Assembly (NCBI RefSeq): GCF_011043625.1
Contig: NZ_JAAKGT010000021.1
Span: 1 to 42,754 of the forward strand
Direction of reading: 5' to 3'
Source: Caulobacter sp. 602-2
GTDB lineage: Bacteria > Pseudomonadota > Alphaproteobacteria > Caulobacterales > Caulobacteraceae
Length of the DNA: 42,754 nt
Part shown: in pieces, positions 7,684-15,800 of the stretch
How positions within the stretch are numbered: position 1 is the stretch's first letter
How the letters are laid out: each line of letters starts with the position of its first letter
Notes under the pieces: model-generated
What the model saw: only the letters and a program-made list of their open reading frames with translations
The model's database searches: none
Told to the model about the DNA's origin: nothing
Position numbers and translations under genes: made by a program

Positions 7684-10176
7684 TCAGAAGTCGAACCGCG
7701 CGCCCACGCCCCAGGTGGCCGGCGCGCCCACCAGGCGGGCGGCGCCGTTCAGCTCGGGGAAATAGACCTCGTCGGTGATGTTCTTGCCGTAGGCGTAGAG
7801 CGTCCAGTGCGACGGCGTGGCCAGCTCCACCCGGGCGTTGACCAGGGTGTAGGCCTTGGCGGTGTTGCCCGGCAGGGCGTTGAGGCGGTTGCTCTCCTCG
7901 CCGTGATGGGTGACGCCCAGGCGGCTGCGCAGGCCAAAGCCGCCCTGCAGGAACAGCTGGTGGTTCAAGGCCAGGGTCGCCGAGACGTCGGGCGCGCCCG
8001 GCAGCGGGTCGCCCACCGTCTGCAGCACGTCGGCCACGCGGTTTGAGCTGAACGACAGGATCTCGGTGTCCAGCCAGGTGGCGTTGGCGTCCAGTTGCAG
8101 GACCTGGCGCTCGCTGCGGAAGAGCTGGGCGCTGACCGCCGCCTCGAAACCGTCGCTGCGGGCCTTGCCCACATTGGCGCGGCCGTTGGTGTCGTTGGCC
8201 AGGCGGGTGGTCGCCTGCAGTTCGCTGAAGCGGTAGCGGAAGGCGTCCAGCGACACCCGCACCCGCGAGGTCGACCAGCGCAGGCCGGTCTCGTAGGCGA
8301 TGACCGTCTCGGAGGCGAAGGGCTTGGTCTCGGCGACGGTGAAGATCGAGGTGCCGTCGAAGCCGCCGCCGCGATAGCCGGTGCCGGCCGAGACGAAGAC
8401 GTTGAGGTCGGGCGTGAACTCGTACTTGGCGGTCAGGCGGCCCGAGACGTTGTCGTCCTCGAAGGTCTCGTCCCACGAGAACGGATTGGTGGTGGCGAAG
8501 GTGGTCGTGAAGGTGCTGATCCCCCACGGATTGCGGTCGACGTTCCTGCCCTGATAGTCGGCGTCGTCGCGGGTGTAGCGCAGGCCCGCCGACAGCTGCA
8601 GCCGGTCGATCGGCCGATAGTCGACCTGGCCGAACAGCGCCATGCTGGTGCGCTTCTGCTTGTGCAGGTTGTCGTAGATGGTCAGCGCCGAATAGCTGAT
8701 CCAGTTGGTGTCGAACTTGACCTCGTCGGTGACGTAGAAGGCGCCGGCGATCCAGTCGACCTTGCCGCCGGTGTCGTCGGCCAGGCGCAGTTCCAGCGAG
8801 GCCTGGCTCAGCTTCTCGTCGGCGTCGAAGTACGAGGCCGGATAGGGCGAGCCGTCGCCATTGCCCTGCACCGAGCGCTTGGAGCCCTGCCAGCCGCCGA
8901 CGGCGGTGAAGTTGAGGTTCTCCTTCACGCGATGGGCCAGCGTGGCCGAGCCGCCGTAGATGTCGATCTCGTGGGTCGGGTAGCCGCTGGAGTAAAACTC
9001 GTAGGGGTCCTCGTTCTCGCCGGCGTTGGCCAGGGTGGCGTCGCGGCTGCGGGCGATGCGGTCGTACTGGCGGGTGTCGCCGCGATCGCGGCTGCCGAAC
9101 AACTTGACGGTCAGGTCGGTCTCGGGCGCCAGGGCGAAATCGATCGTGGCGCGAGCGGCGAACAGGTCCTTGTCGCCAAAGCCCTCGCGACGGCCCGGAT
9201 CGGCCAGGGGCGGCACCTGGGTCTGCACGACGCCGCGCACCGACGGGCGATAGCCGGCCAGCAGGCCCGCGCCCGCGCCGTCCATGAAGCCGCCGCCGTT
9301 CTGGGCCAGCACCGCCAGGCGCACGCCGACATTGTCGCCCACCGGGCCGCCGACCGAGGCCTCGAACTCGGTGTAGTCGTAGGATCCGTACTCCAGGCGG
9401 GCCGAGCCCTCGACCTCCTTGCCGGGACCGCGGGTGATGGCGTTGATCACGCCGGCCGTGGTGTTGCGGCCGTAGAGCGTGCCTTGTGGACCTTTCAGCA
9501 CCTCGACCCGGTCGAGGTCGAACAGCGGCATGCCCAGATAGGCGTTCGAGGTCTGGTAGACGCCGTCGACATGCAGGGCCACCGACGGGTTGCCGTTGGG
9601 CTTGTAGTCGTCGGCCCCGCCGATGCCGCGGATGCTGAGCAGGCCGTAGTTGGTGCCGCCGAAGGCGTAGTTCACCGACAGGCCGGCGACCTCGTCGACC
9701 AGGTCCACGACATTGGTGATCCCGCGGCGCGAGGCGTCGGCGCCGTCGACCACCGCCACGGCCATGGGCACGTCCTCGATGGCGGCCGAGCGCTTCTGGG
9801 CGGTGACCACCACCTCTTCCAGCTGGCTGACCTCGGGCCGGTCCTCGGCGGCGATGGTGAAGGTGCGCTCGCCCGTGGCCACGGCCTTCAGGCCGGTGCC
9901 GGCCAGCATCCGCTCCAGGGCCTCGGCGGGCGTGCGGGCGCCGGCGACAGGCGCCGCGCGCTTGCCGCGCACCAGGGCCGGCGCATACAGCACCTGCACG
10001 TCGGCCTGGCGGGCGAAGGCCGGCAGAGCCAGTTCCAGCGGCTGGGCGGCCAGGCTGTAGGCCGTCGGCGTCGCGCCTTGCGCCAGGACCGGGGAAGCCG
10101 CGCCGAAGGCCGCGAGCGCGCAGCAGGCCAGCAGCCCCTGCCGGAACATCCGGGCGCGCGAAGAGAAGCTCGTCAT
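7684..10176 (-). CDS. TonB-dependent receptor with N-terminal STN signalling domain (FecA-type transducer)
   Basis: An 830-residue outer-membrane receptor. Residues 1-33 are a signal peptide. Residues about 39-108 form a secretin/TonB short N-terminal (STN) domain, which in FecA-type transducers contacts the anti-sigma factor. The TonB box LEEVVVTAQKR follows at about 119-129, then the plug (VPMAVAVVDG...RGIGGADDYKPNG...VEVLKGPQGTLYGRNTTAGVIN) and the beta barrel, ending in RFDF. The STN domain and the upstream FecI/FecR genes indicate ligand-induced autoregulation. The downstream PhoD gene hints at a phosphorylated substrate; this is inference. The start ATG 10176 begins a good signal peptide. 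A 274-base gap with a structured repeat separates it from fecR. Confidence 0.93.
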   Translation of the reverse strand: MTSFSSRARMFRQGLLACCALAAFGAASPVLAQGATPTAYSLAAQPLELALPAFARQADVQVLYAPALVRGKRAAPVAGARTPAEALERMLAGTGLKAVATGERTFTIAAEDRPEVSQLEEVVVTAQKRSAAIEDVPMAVAVVDGADASRRGITNVVDLVDEVAGLSVNYAFGGTNYGLLSIRGIGGADDYKPNGNPSVALHVDGVYQTSNAYLGMPLFDLDRVEVLKGPQGTLYGRNTTAGVINAITRGPGKEVEGSARLEYGSYDYTEFEASVGGPVGDNVGVRLAVLAQNGGGFMDGAGAGLLAGYRPSVRGVVQTQVPPLADPGRREGFGDKDLFAARATIDFALAPETDLTVKLFGSRDRGDTRQYDRIARSRDATLANAGENEDPYEFYSSGYPTHEIDIYGGSATLAHRVKENLNFTAVGGWQGSKRSVQGNGDGSPYPASYFDADEKLSQASLELRLADDTGGKVDWIAGAFYVTDEVKFDTNWISYSALTIYDNLHKQKRTSMALFGQVDYRPIDRLQLSAGLRYTRDDADYQGRNVDRNPWGISTFTTTFATTNPFSWDETFEDDNVSGRLTAKYEFTPDLNVFVSAGTGYRGGGFDGTSIFTVAETKPFASETVIAYETGLRWSTSRVRVSLDAFRYRFSELQATTRLANDTNGRANVGKARSDGFEAAVSAQLFRSERQVLQLDANATWLDTEILSFSSNRVADVLQTVGDPLPGAPDVSATLALNHQLFLQGGFGLRSRLGVTHHGEESNRLNALPGNTAKAYTLVNARVELATPSHWTLYAYGKNITDEVYFPELNGAARLVGAPATWGVGARFDF

Positions 10177-10235
10177 CGATATCGTCCTAAACAGCCGCCG
10201 GCCCCTGACCGATCGACTCCAGGAACCGCCCCCGC

Positions 10236-10266
10236 GGACGAACCCTCATCCCGTCGCAGAAATTTC
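10236..10266 (-). promoter_or_regulatory. Candidate FecI-type ECF promoter upstream of the TonB receptor
   Basis: On the minus strand GAAATTT (10266-10260) is followed after 19 bases by CGTCC (10240-10236), about 60 bases before the receptor ATG. A-rich -35 and CGTC-type -10 elements are seen in ECF sigma promoters of TonB receptor genes. This is pattern recognition only. Confidence 0.3.
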
Positions 10267-10297
10267 ATGGATGGCCGGTCTGGAGACCCTCCCCGTT

Positions 10298-10433
10298 CCC
10301 GTCATTCCCGCCCCTGTGGCGGGAAACCCTGGTTACGTGCGCACGGGCAGTGCACGCGGCGTGCTCAGCACGCCGCCCCAACCGCACTTGCGGCTGACAG
10401 AGAGGTTCCCGCCACAGGGGCGGGAACGACGGG
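10298..10433. repeat. Composite palindromic repeat (BIME-like) between fecR and the receptor gene
   Basis: Two 28-base arms, 10298-10325 and 10406-10433, are inverted copies matching at 27 of 28 positions. Each arm is itself palindromic around TTCCCGCC-ACAGG-GGCGGGAA and matches the repeat at 3305-3339. Between the arms is a further 10-bp inverted repeat, GCGGCGTGCT (10356-10365) and AGCACGCCGC (10367-10376). The whole element could fold into one long stem or several hairpins. It lies inside the fecR-receptor intergenic space and could attenuate or stabilise the transcript. Confidence 0.75.
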
Positions 10434-10450
10434 ATCCGTGGGTGATGCGC

Positions 10451-11407
10451 TCAGCCCGACGTCCCCGGCTCGATCCGCCACGTCGCCTGGTCCACCTGCC
10501 GCACCCGCAGCCCGAAGGCCGCCTGCATGGCGCCGGCGAACTCGCGCGCGCCGTCATAGCGGAACGAGCCCGAGACACGGATCGCGCCCAGGTCGGGCCT
10601 GCCGAGCACCAGCTGGTCGGCGGAGTAGCGGTTGAAGGCGGCGACGACCTCGCTGAGCGCCTCGTCGTCGAACACCAGCCGGCCGCTGCGCCAGGCCGTC
10701 AGCCCTTCCAGATCGGCCGCGGCGACGCGCGGCGACGAGGCCGGCCCCGACAGCATCTGGCCGGCGTCGATCCGGCGCGCGGCCGCGCCGTCGGCCGCCA
10801 CGCGCAAGGCCCCCTCCTCCAGCAGGATCTGCGATCCGCCCTCGCCCAGGGTCACCTGGAAGCGCCCCCCGGCGCTCTCGGCGACCTGATCGCCGGCCGT
10901 GACGCGGAAGGGACGATCGCTGGCGGCGCGCGCCTCGAAATAGGCCTGCCCCTCGTCGAGCCGCACCGAACGCAGCGCCGAGGTGAACTTCACGCGGATC
11001 TTCGACAGCGGCGCCAGGGTCACGCGCGAGCCGTCGGGCAGCGGCGCGGTCAGGCGCTCGCCGACGCCCGTGCGGATCGTCGCCTGGGCCGCGCCCGCCA
11101 TCATCAAACCCACGCCGCCGGCGCCCGCCGCCGCCGCGATCGCCGCGCCGGCCATGCCGAACACCGCCCGCCGACTGGGCCCGGACGCCGCCCGCAGCGC
11201 CGCCGAGCGCATGCGCAGCAGTTCGCGGTCGCCGCCGGCCTCGCCCAGGACGTCCCAGGCGTCTTCCACGTCGCGATACGCGCGGGCGTTGTCGGCGTCG
11301 GCCATCCAGGCGTCGAACGCCCGCCGTTCGTCCAGCGGCATGCGGTCGTCCTCGGCCTTGGCGAACCAGTCGGCGGCCGCCTCGCCGGGCTTGCGGGGAC
11401 GGACCAT
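10451..11407 (-). CDS. FecR-family anti-sigma factor / sigma regulator
   Basis: A 318-residue inner-membrane regulator that in this family binds the ECF sigma factor in the cytoplasm and senses the STN domain of the receptor in the periplasm. The N-terminal cytoplasmic part has ADWFAKAEDDRMPLDERRAFDAWMADADNARAY, the usual FecR N-domain. A glycine/alanine-rich membrane segment (AVFGMAGAAIAAAAGAGG) sits at about residues 80-105. The FecR domain follows (IRTGVGERLTAPLPDGSRVTL...VRLDEGQAYFE). A C-terminal domain (LVFDDEALSEVVAAFNRYS...ISGSF-like) resembles an STN fold. Its start ATG overlaps the sigma-factor stop by one base (TGATG), so translation is probably coupled. Confidence 0.92.
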   Translation of the reverse strand: MVRPRKPGEAAADWFAKAEDDRMPLDERRAFDAWMADADNARAYRDVEDAWDVLGEAGGDRELLRMRSAALRAASGPSRRAVFGMAGAAIAAAAGAGGVGLMMAGAAQATIRTGVGERLTAPLPDGSRVTLAPLSKIRVKFTSALRSVRLDEGQAYFEARAASDRPFRVTAGDQVAESAGGRFQVTLGEGGSQILLEEGALRVAADGAAARRIDAGQMLSGPASSPRVAAADLEGLTAWRSGRLVFDDEALSEVVAAFNRYSADQLVLGRPDLGAIRVSGSFRYDGAREFAGAMQAAFGLRVRQVDQATWRIEPGTSG

Positions 11408-11946
11408 CAGGCGTCCTCCCGCAGGGCGTCGCGCAGCACGGCCATCGAGCGGGCCAGGTGCTTCTCTACGGCGCTGACCGAGATGCGCAGGCGCGCGGCG
11501 ATCTGGGCGTGGCTCATGTCCTCGAAGCGGCGCAGGATGACGATCGTGCGGGCGCGCGGCGGCAGCGACTTCAGGGCCGCGCGGATGCGGGCCAGGTTCT
11601 GGCGCCCGCCCACCACCTGTTCGGCGCCGGGCAGGTCGTCGGCCGGATCCATGCGCTCCAGGTCGACCGGACCGCCCTCCAGCCGGGCGCGATCGCGGCG
11701 GGCCTTGTCGCGCAGCAGGTTGGCGGCGGCCTCGAAGACATAGCCGTCGACGTTCTCCAGCGTCATCAGCCCCCTCCGCCGCAGCAGCCGCACGAACAGG
11801 TCCTGGACCAGTTCCTCGCCTTCGACGCGCGATCCCGTGCGACGGGTGAAGTAGCTGAGCAGCGGGGCGCGCAGCCGCCGGGTCAGCGCCTCGAAGCGCT
11901 CTTCGCCGGGCGGCTCGAGACGCAGGCTGGAAACCGAGAGGGACAT
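11407..11946 (-). CDS. ECF RNA polymerase sigma factor, FecI-like
   Basis: A 179-residue extracytoplasmic-function sigma factor. Region 2 is visible as RRLRAPLLSYFTRRTGSRVE...ELVQDLFVRLLRR...NVDGYVFEAAANLLRDKARRD, and region 4 as LPPRARTIVILRRFEDMSHAQIAARLRISVSAVEKHL, a standard helix-turn-helix. Together with the adjacent FecR protein and an STN-bearing receptor it forms a three-part cell-surface signalling system. The frame is open to a GTG at 12027, but the added residues (MDILKLPARSPSSSCHAF...) do not look like a sigma N-terminus, so ATG 11946 was chosen. It is divergent from virB1. Confidence 0.9.
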   Translation of the reverse strand: MSLSVSSLRLEPPGEERFEALTRRLRAPLLSYFTRRTGSRVEGEELVQDLFVRLLRRRGLMTLENVDGYVFEAAANLLRDKARRDRARLEGGPVDLERMDPADDLPGAEQVVGGRQNLARIRAALKSLPPRARTIVILRRFEDMSHAQIAARLRISVSAVEKHLARSMAVLRDALREDA

Positions 11947-12190
11947 GGCCCGGCCATGCCATCGGCGGACGACAAACGCGTGACAGCTCGACGACGGCGA
12001 TCGAGCAGGCAGCTTAAGTATATCCACTCAATACTTCGCCAAGCTTAAGCTTGCGAGACGAAGAACGTAGACTTCTCGACACAGATAACTGGTTACCGAT
12101 GCGCTGTCCTGACGCATTACGCGATTCAGACGCGCCCTATACACATCGATTAAGCATATCGTTTAACCACAGCTGATCGGGGGAGCGTCG
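11947..12190. other. Divergent intergenic region, sigma factor / virB1
   Basis: This 244-base gap is clearly lower in GC than its neighbours from about 11990 to 12180 and should hold promoters for both directions. It contains a perfect 12-base palindrome AAGCTTAAGCTT (12041-12052), another TTAA at 12014, and TTAA-N9-TTAAC (12150-12167). A strong Shine-Dalgarno GGGGGAG precedes the virB1 ATG by 5 bases. No specific promoter could be assigned. Confidence 0.5.
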
Positions 12191-12820
12191 ATGACGTTCG
12201 ACTTCGCACGCCAGGCCATGGGCTTGGCGGCCATAGCGACCTGCTGCCTGCTCGCCGCCCTCGCCGCGCCCGGCCTGGCCGCCGCTCAGGTTCTCGAGAT
12301 CGGCGACGAAGGCGAGGTCACGCGCTTCGAGGGCCCGGCCGTCTATACCGACGAGGCCGTCGAGGCGATCGCGCCGCCGCTGCCGCCGGTCGTGGAGGCC
12401 GGCCACGAGGAGGTCCGCCGCGAGATCGCCGCCGCGGCCGCCGCCTATGCGCTGGATCCCAAGCTGGTCGAAGCCGTCGCCTGGCGTGAAAGCCGCTTCA
12501 AGCCCACCGCCCGCTCGCGCAAGGGCGCCCTGGGCGTCATGCAGCTGATGCCCGCCACGGCCCGCGACCTGGGCGTGGATCCTTCCGACATGGCCCAGAA
12601 CGTGCGCGGCGGGGCGATGTACCTGCGCCAGATGCTCACCCGCTTCGGCGGCGACGTGAAGCTGGCCCTGGCCGCCTACAACGCCGGTCCCGGCGCCGTC
12701 CTCAAGCACGGCGGCGTGCCGCCCTACGCCGAAACCCAAGCCTACGTGACCTCGATCCTCGGCCGCATGGCCGTGTCGGGCGCCGCCTTCGCCGTTCCCG
12801 CCCTCGGAGCCTCCAACTGA
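12191..12820 (+). CDS. virB1: VirB1-like lytic transglycosylase
   Basis: A 209-residue periplasmic murein hydrolase that would open peptidoglycan for assembly of the secretion channel. A signal peptide (GLAAIATCCLLAALAAPGLAAAQ) precedes a linker. The SLT domain follows, with the catalytic Glu at about residue 99 in AWRESRF, then GALGVMQLMPATARDLGV and LALAAYNAGPGAV. The start is fixed by GGGGGAG 5 bases before ATG 12191. The stop TGA overlaps the virB2 ATG by one base, which marks it as the first gene of the virB operon rather than a housekeeping transglycosylase. Confidence 0.9.
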   Translation: MTFDFARQAMGLAAIATCCLLAALAAPGLAAAQVLEIGDEGEVTRFEGPAVYTDEAVEAIAPPLPPVVEAGHEEVRREIAAAAAAYALDPKLVEAVAWRESRFKPTARSRKGALGVMQLMPATARDLGVDPSDMAQNVRGGAMYLRQMLTRFGGDVKLALAAYNAGPGAVLKHGGVPPYAETQAYVTSILGRMAVSGAAFAVPALGASN

Positions 12821-13152
12821 TGCGCCAAATCCTGAAGACCAAGTTCGTAAGCGTCCGCGCCGCCGCCCTGGCCAGCGCCCTCCTGGCCGCCGCCGGCCAG
12901 GCCCACGCCCAGGCCGTTCAGGCCGACCCGCAGGGCTCGTCGGCGGTGCTGTCGGGCGTGATGTGGCTGCAGGGCACGCTGCTGGGCAACGTCGCCACCG
13001 CCGTTGCGGTGATGGCGGTGGCCGCCGTCGGCTTCATGATGCTGACCGGCCGCATGAACTGGCGCTACGGCGCGACCGTCATCCTGGGCTGCTTCATCCT
13101 GTTCGGCGCGACGACCATCGTCAGCGGCATCCGCACGGCGGCGGGCGCGTAA
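12820..13152 (+). CDS. virB2: VirB2/TrbC-type pilin
   Basis: A 110-residue major pilin candidate. A long signal peptide ends near AHAQAVQA. The mature part has two hydrophobic helices (LLGNVATAVAVMAVAAVGFMML and ATVILGCFILFGATTIVSGI) separated by a short polar loop TGRMNWRYG, the canonical VirB2 arrangement. It would form the pilus and channel filament. Its ATG overlaps the virB1 stop, and virB3 starts 6 bases after its TAA. Confidence 0.9.
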   Translation: MRQILKTKFVSVRAAALASALLAAAGQAHAQAVQADPQGSSAVLSGVMWLQGTLLGNVATAVAVMAVAAVGFMMLTGRMNWRYGATVILGCFILFGATTIVSGIRTAAGA

Positions 13153-13158
13153 CAGCCG

Positions 13159-13446
13159 ATGGCCGCTCCCCTCGATCGCGACGTGGTGTTCGGGGCCCTG
13201 ACCCGGCCCCAGATGTTCGCCGGCGTGACCTACAGCTACTTCGTCGTCAACGGCGTGGTCACGACCGAGCTCTTCCTGATCACCAAGTCGTTCTGGGCCC
13301 TGCTCGCCGCCCTGGTGATCCACGCGATCGGCTACGCGGCCTGCCTGCGCGAGCCCCGCATCTTCGACCTGTGGCTGACCAAGGTCAGCCGCTGCCCCCG
13401 CGTACCCAATTTCCGGGCCTGGCGATGCAACAGCTACCAACCGTGA
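13159..13446 (+). CDS. virB3: VirB3-like inner-membrane protein
   Basis: A 95-residue protein with the VirB3 start pattern (VVFGALTRPQMFAGVTYSYF), two hydrophobic segments (about residues 20-38 and 43-62) and the family motif EPRIFDLW. VirB3 associates with the VirB4 ATPase in the inner membrane. The last 7 codons overlap the start of virB4 by 22 bases in a different frame, which suggests coupled translation of the two partners. Confidence 0.88.
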   Translation: MAAPLDRDVVFGALTRPQMFAGVTYSYFVVNGVVTTELFLITKSFWALLAALVIHAIGYAACLREPRIFDLWLTKVSRCPRVPNFRAWRCNSYQP

Positions 13447-15800
13447 AGCCCAAGGCGAGCCGGGAAGCCCGCGCCGGCAAGCGCCTGCCCTACGCCCGGC
13501 TGCTGGACGAGCGCACGATCGAGACGCGCGACGGCCTCTTGATGCAGGTGATCCACCTGGCCGGCCTGCCGTTCGAGACGGCCGACAGCGAGACCCTGAA
13601 CTATCGCAAGGCCGTGCGCGACGTGATGCTGCGCGGCCTCGCCAGCTCGCGCTTCGCCATCTACCACCACATCATCCGCCGCGAGGCGCGGGTCGGCGCC
13701 GAGGGCGAGTTCGCCGACGACTTCAGCGCCCGGCTCGACGCCGAGTGGAGCGCGCGCCTCGCCGGCCGCAGGCTCTACGTCAACGACCTCTTCCTGACGA
13801 TCGTCCGCCGCCCCCTGCAGGGCCAGGGCGGGCTGATCGACAAGGCCCTGCGCCTGGCCAGGGGCCCGGCCCAGACCGACGGCCAGAAGGCCTTGGACCG
13901 CCGCGAACTGGACGCCGCCCGCGACGGCCTGGTCTCGGCCCTGGCGCCCTACGGCGCGCGGGTGCTTTCCCAATACGAAGGCGCTCAGGGCAAGTGCTCG
14001 GAGCCGCTGGAATTCCTGTCCTGCCTCTATAACGGCGAGATGCGCCCGGTGCTGGCGCCGCAGGGCGACGTCGGCGAATACCTGCCCTATCGCCGGGTCA
14101 GCTTCGGCCACGAGACGCTGGAACTGTCGCGCGCCGGCGCCCTTTCGCGCGACTTCGGCGCCATCGTCTCGGTCAAGGACTACCCCGCCCAGACCACGCC
14201 GGGGATGCTGGACGACCTGCTGCGCCTGCCGTGCGAGATGGTGGTCACCCAGAGCTTCGGCTTCGTCGACCGCCAGCCGACGCTGGACCGCATGAACCTG
14301 GCCTTGCGCCGCATGCGCGCGGCCGACGACGACGCCCTCAGCGTCAAGGCCGACCTGATCCGCGCCAAGGACGACGTGGTCAGCGGCCGCGCGGCCTTCG
14401 GCGAACACCACCTGTCGGTGCTGGTGCGCGGGCGCAGCCTGGACGCTCTGGACCTGTCGACCGCCGAGGTGATGAGCGCCTTCACCGAGATGGGCGCCAT
14501 CGCCGTGCGCGAGGACGTCAACCTGGAGCCCGCCTTCTGGGCGCAGTTTCCGGGCGCCTTCAAGGACGTCGCGCGCCGGGCGCTGATCTCGACCGCCAAT
14601 TTCGCGGGCTTCGCCAGCGGCCACAACTTCCCGGTCGGCAAGGCCCTGGGCAACCACTGGGGCCCGGCGGTGACGCTGCTGGAGACCACCTCGGCCGGCC
14701 CTTACCACTTCAACTTCCACAAGGGCGATCTCGGCAACTTCACGATCATCGGGCCGTCGGGCTCGGGCAAGACCGTGGTGCTGAACTTCCTGCTGGCCCA
14801 GGCCCAGAAGTACCAGCCGCGCACGGTCTTCTTCGACAAGGACCGCGGGGCCGAGATCTTCCTGCGCGCCATCGGCGGCCGCTATGAGGTGCTGCGCCCC
14901 GGCCAGGCCACGGGCTTCAACCCGCTGGCGCTGGAAGACACCCCGGCCAACCGCCGCTTCGTCGCCGACTGGGTCGCGCGGCTGGTCTGCCAGCCCGGCG
15001 AAAGCCTGACGCCCGACGACCTGGCCCGCATCAAGGACGCCGTCGACGCCAACTACGACCAGGCGCCGCGCCTGCGCCGCCTGCGGTTCTTCGCCGAACT
15101 GTTCAAGGGCGCGCGGCGTCCGGACGCCGCCGACATCTCGGCCCGGCTGGCGCCCTGGCACGGCGCGGGCGAGCACGCCTGGCTGTTCGACAACGCCCAG
15201 GACGGCCTGGACCTTTCGGCCGCCACCCTGGGCTTCGACATGACCCAGCTGCTGGACGATCCGGCCCTGCGCACCCCGGCCATGATGTACCTGTTCCACC
15301 GCGTGGAGCAGCGTCTGGACGGCCATCCCACCCTGATCGTCGTCGACGAGGGCTGGAAGGCGCTGGACGACGACGTCTTCGTCGCCCGGATCAAGGACTG
15401 GGAAAAGACCCTGCGCAAGCGCAACGGCCTGGTGGGATTCGCCACCCAGTCGGCCCAGGACGCCCTGGAAAGCCGCATCGCCAGCGCCATCGTCGAGCAG
15501 GCCGCCACCCAGATCTTCATGGCCAACCCCAAGGCCCAGGCGAAAGACTACTGCCAGGGCTTCGGCCTGACCGAGCACGAGTTCGAGCTGGTCCGCAGCC
15601 TGCCCGACACCGCCCGCTGCTTCCTGATCAAGCACGGAACCGACAGCGTCGTGGCCCGCCTGAACCTGTCCGGCTCGCCCGAACTGCTGACGGTGCTGTC
15701 GGGTCGCGAGAGCACCGTGCGCCGCCTCGACGCCCTGCGCGAACGGCTGGGCGACGCGCCCGAGGCGTGGATGGCCAAGCTGCTGAAGGAGGCCGCATGA
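13425..15800 (+). CDS. virB4: VirB4-family secretion ATPase
   Basis: A 791-residue cytoplasmic/inner-membrane ATPase that energises pilus assembly and substrate transfer. It has an N-terminal CagE/TrbE/VirB domain (about 20-400), then the Walker A GPSGSGKT at 443-450, Walker B LIVVDEGWK at 637-645, and the RKRNGLVGFATQSAQDAL segment with the ATFxTQS-type motif of this family. The length fits VirB4. The ATG at 13425 lies within the end of virB3; upstream codons in this frame are arginine-rich shadow sequence. The stop overlaps virB6 by four bases (ATGA). Confidence 0.95.
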   Translation: MQQLPTVKPKASREARAGKRLPYARLLDERTIETRDGLLMQVIHLAGLPFETADSETLNYRKAVRDVMLRGLASSRFAIYHHIIRREARVGAEGEFADDFSARLDAEWSARLAGRRLYVNDLFLTIVRRPLQGQGGLIDKALRLARGPAQTDGQKALDRRELDAARDGLVSALAPYGARVLSQYEGAQGKCSEPLEFLSCLYNGEMRPVLAPQGDVGEYLPYRRVSFGHETLELSRAGALSRDFGAIVSVKDYPAQTTPGMLDDLLRLPCEMVVTQSFGFVDRQPTLDRMNLALRRMRAADDDALSVKADLIRAKDDVVSGRAAFGEHHLSVLVRGRSLDALDLSTAEVMSAFTEMGAIAVREDVNLEPAFWAQFPGAFKDVARRALISTANFAGFASGHNFPVGKALGNHWGPAVTLLETTSAGPYHFNFHKGDLGNFTIIGPSGSGKTVVLNFLLAQAQKYQPRTVFFDKDRGAEIFLRAIGGRYEVLRPGQATGFNPLALEDTPANRRFVADWVARLVCQPGESLTPDDLARIKDAVDANYDQAPRLRRLRFFAELFKGARRPDAADISARLAPWHGAGEHAWLFDNAQDGLDLSAATLGFDMTQLLDDPALRTPAMMYLFHRVEQRLDGHPTLIVVDEGWKALDDDVFVARIKDWEKTLRKRNGLVGFATQSAQDALESRIASAIVEQAATQIFMANPKAQAKDYCQGFGLTEHEFELVRSLPDTARCFLIKHGTDSVVARLNLSGSPELLTVLSGRESTVRRLDALRERLGDAPEAWMAKLLKEAA

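Noticed and set aside
6058..10635. Very long plus-strand open frames opposite phoD and the TonB receptor
   Set aside because: They are antisense shadows caused by high third-position GC; the composition is Arg/Gly/Ala/His/Gln-rich with no domain, while the minus strand carries clear families.
12150..12167. CtrA-like site TTAA...TTAAC before virB1
   Set aside because: The spacing between half-sites is 9 bases rather than the 7 of the CtrA consensus, so it is not claimed.
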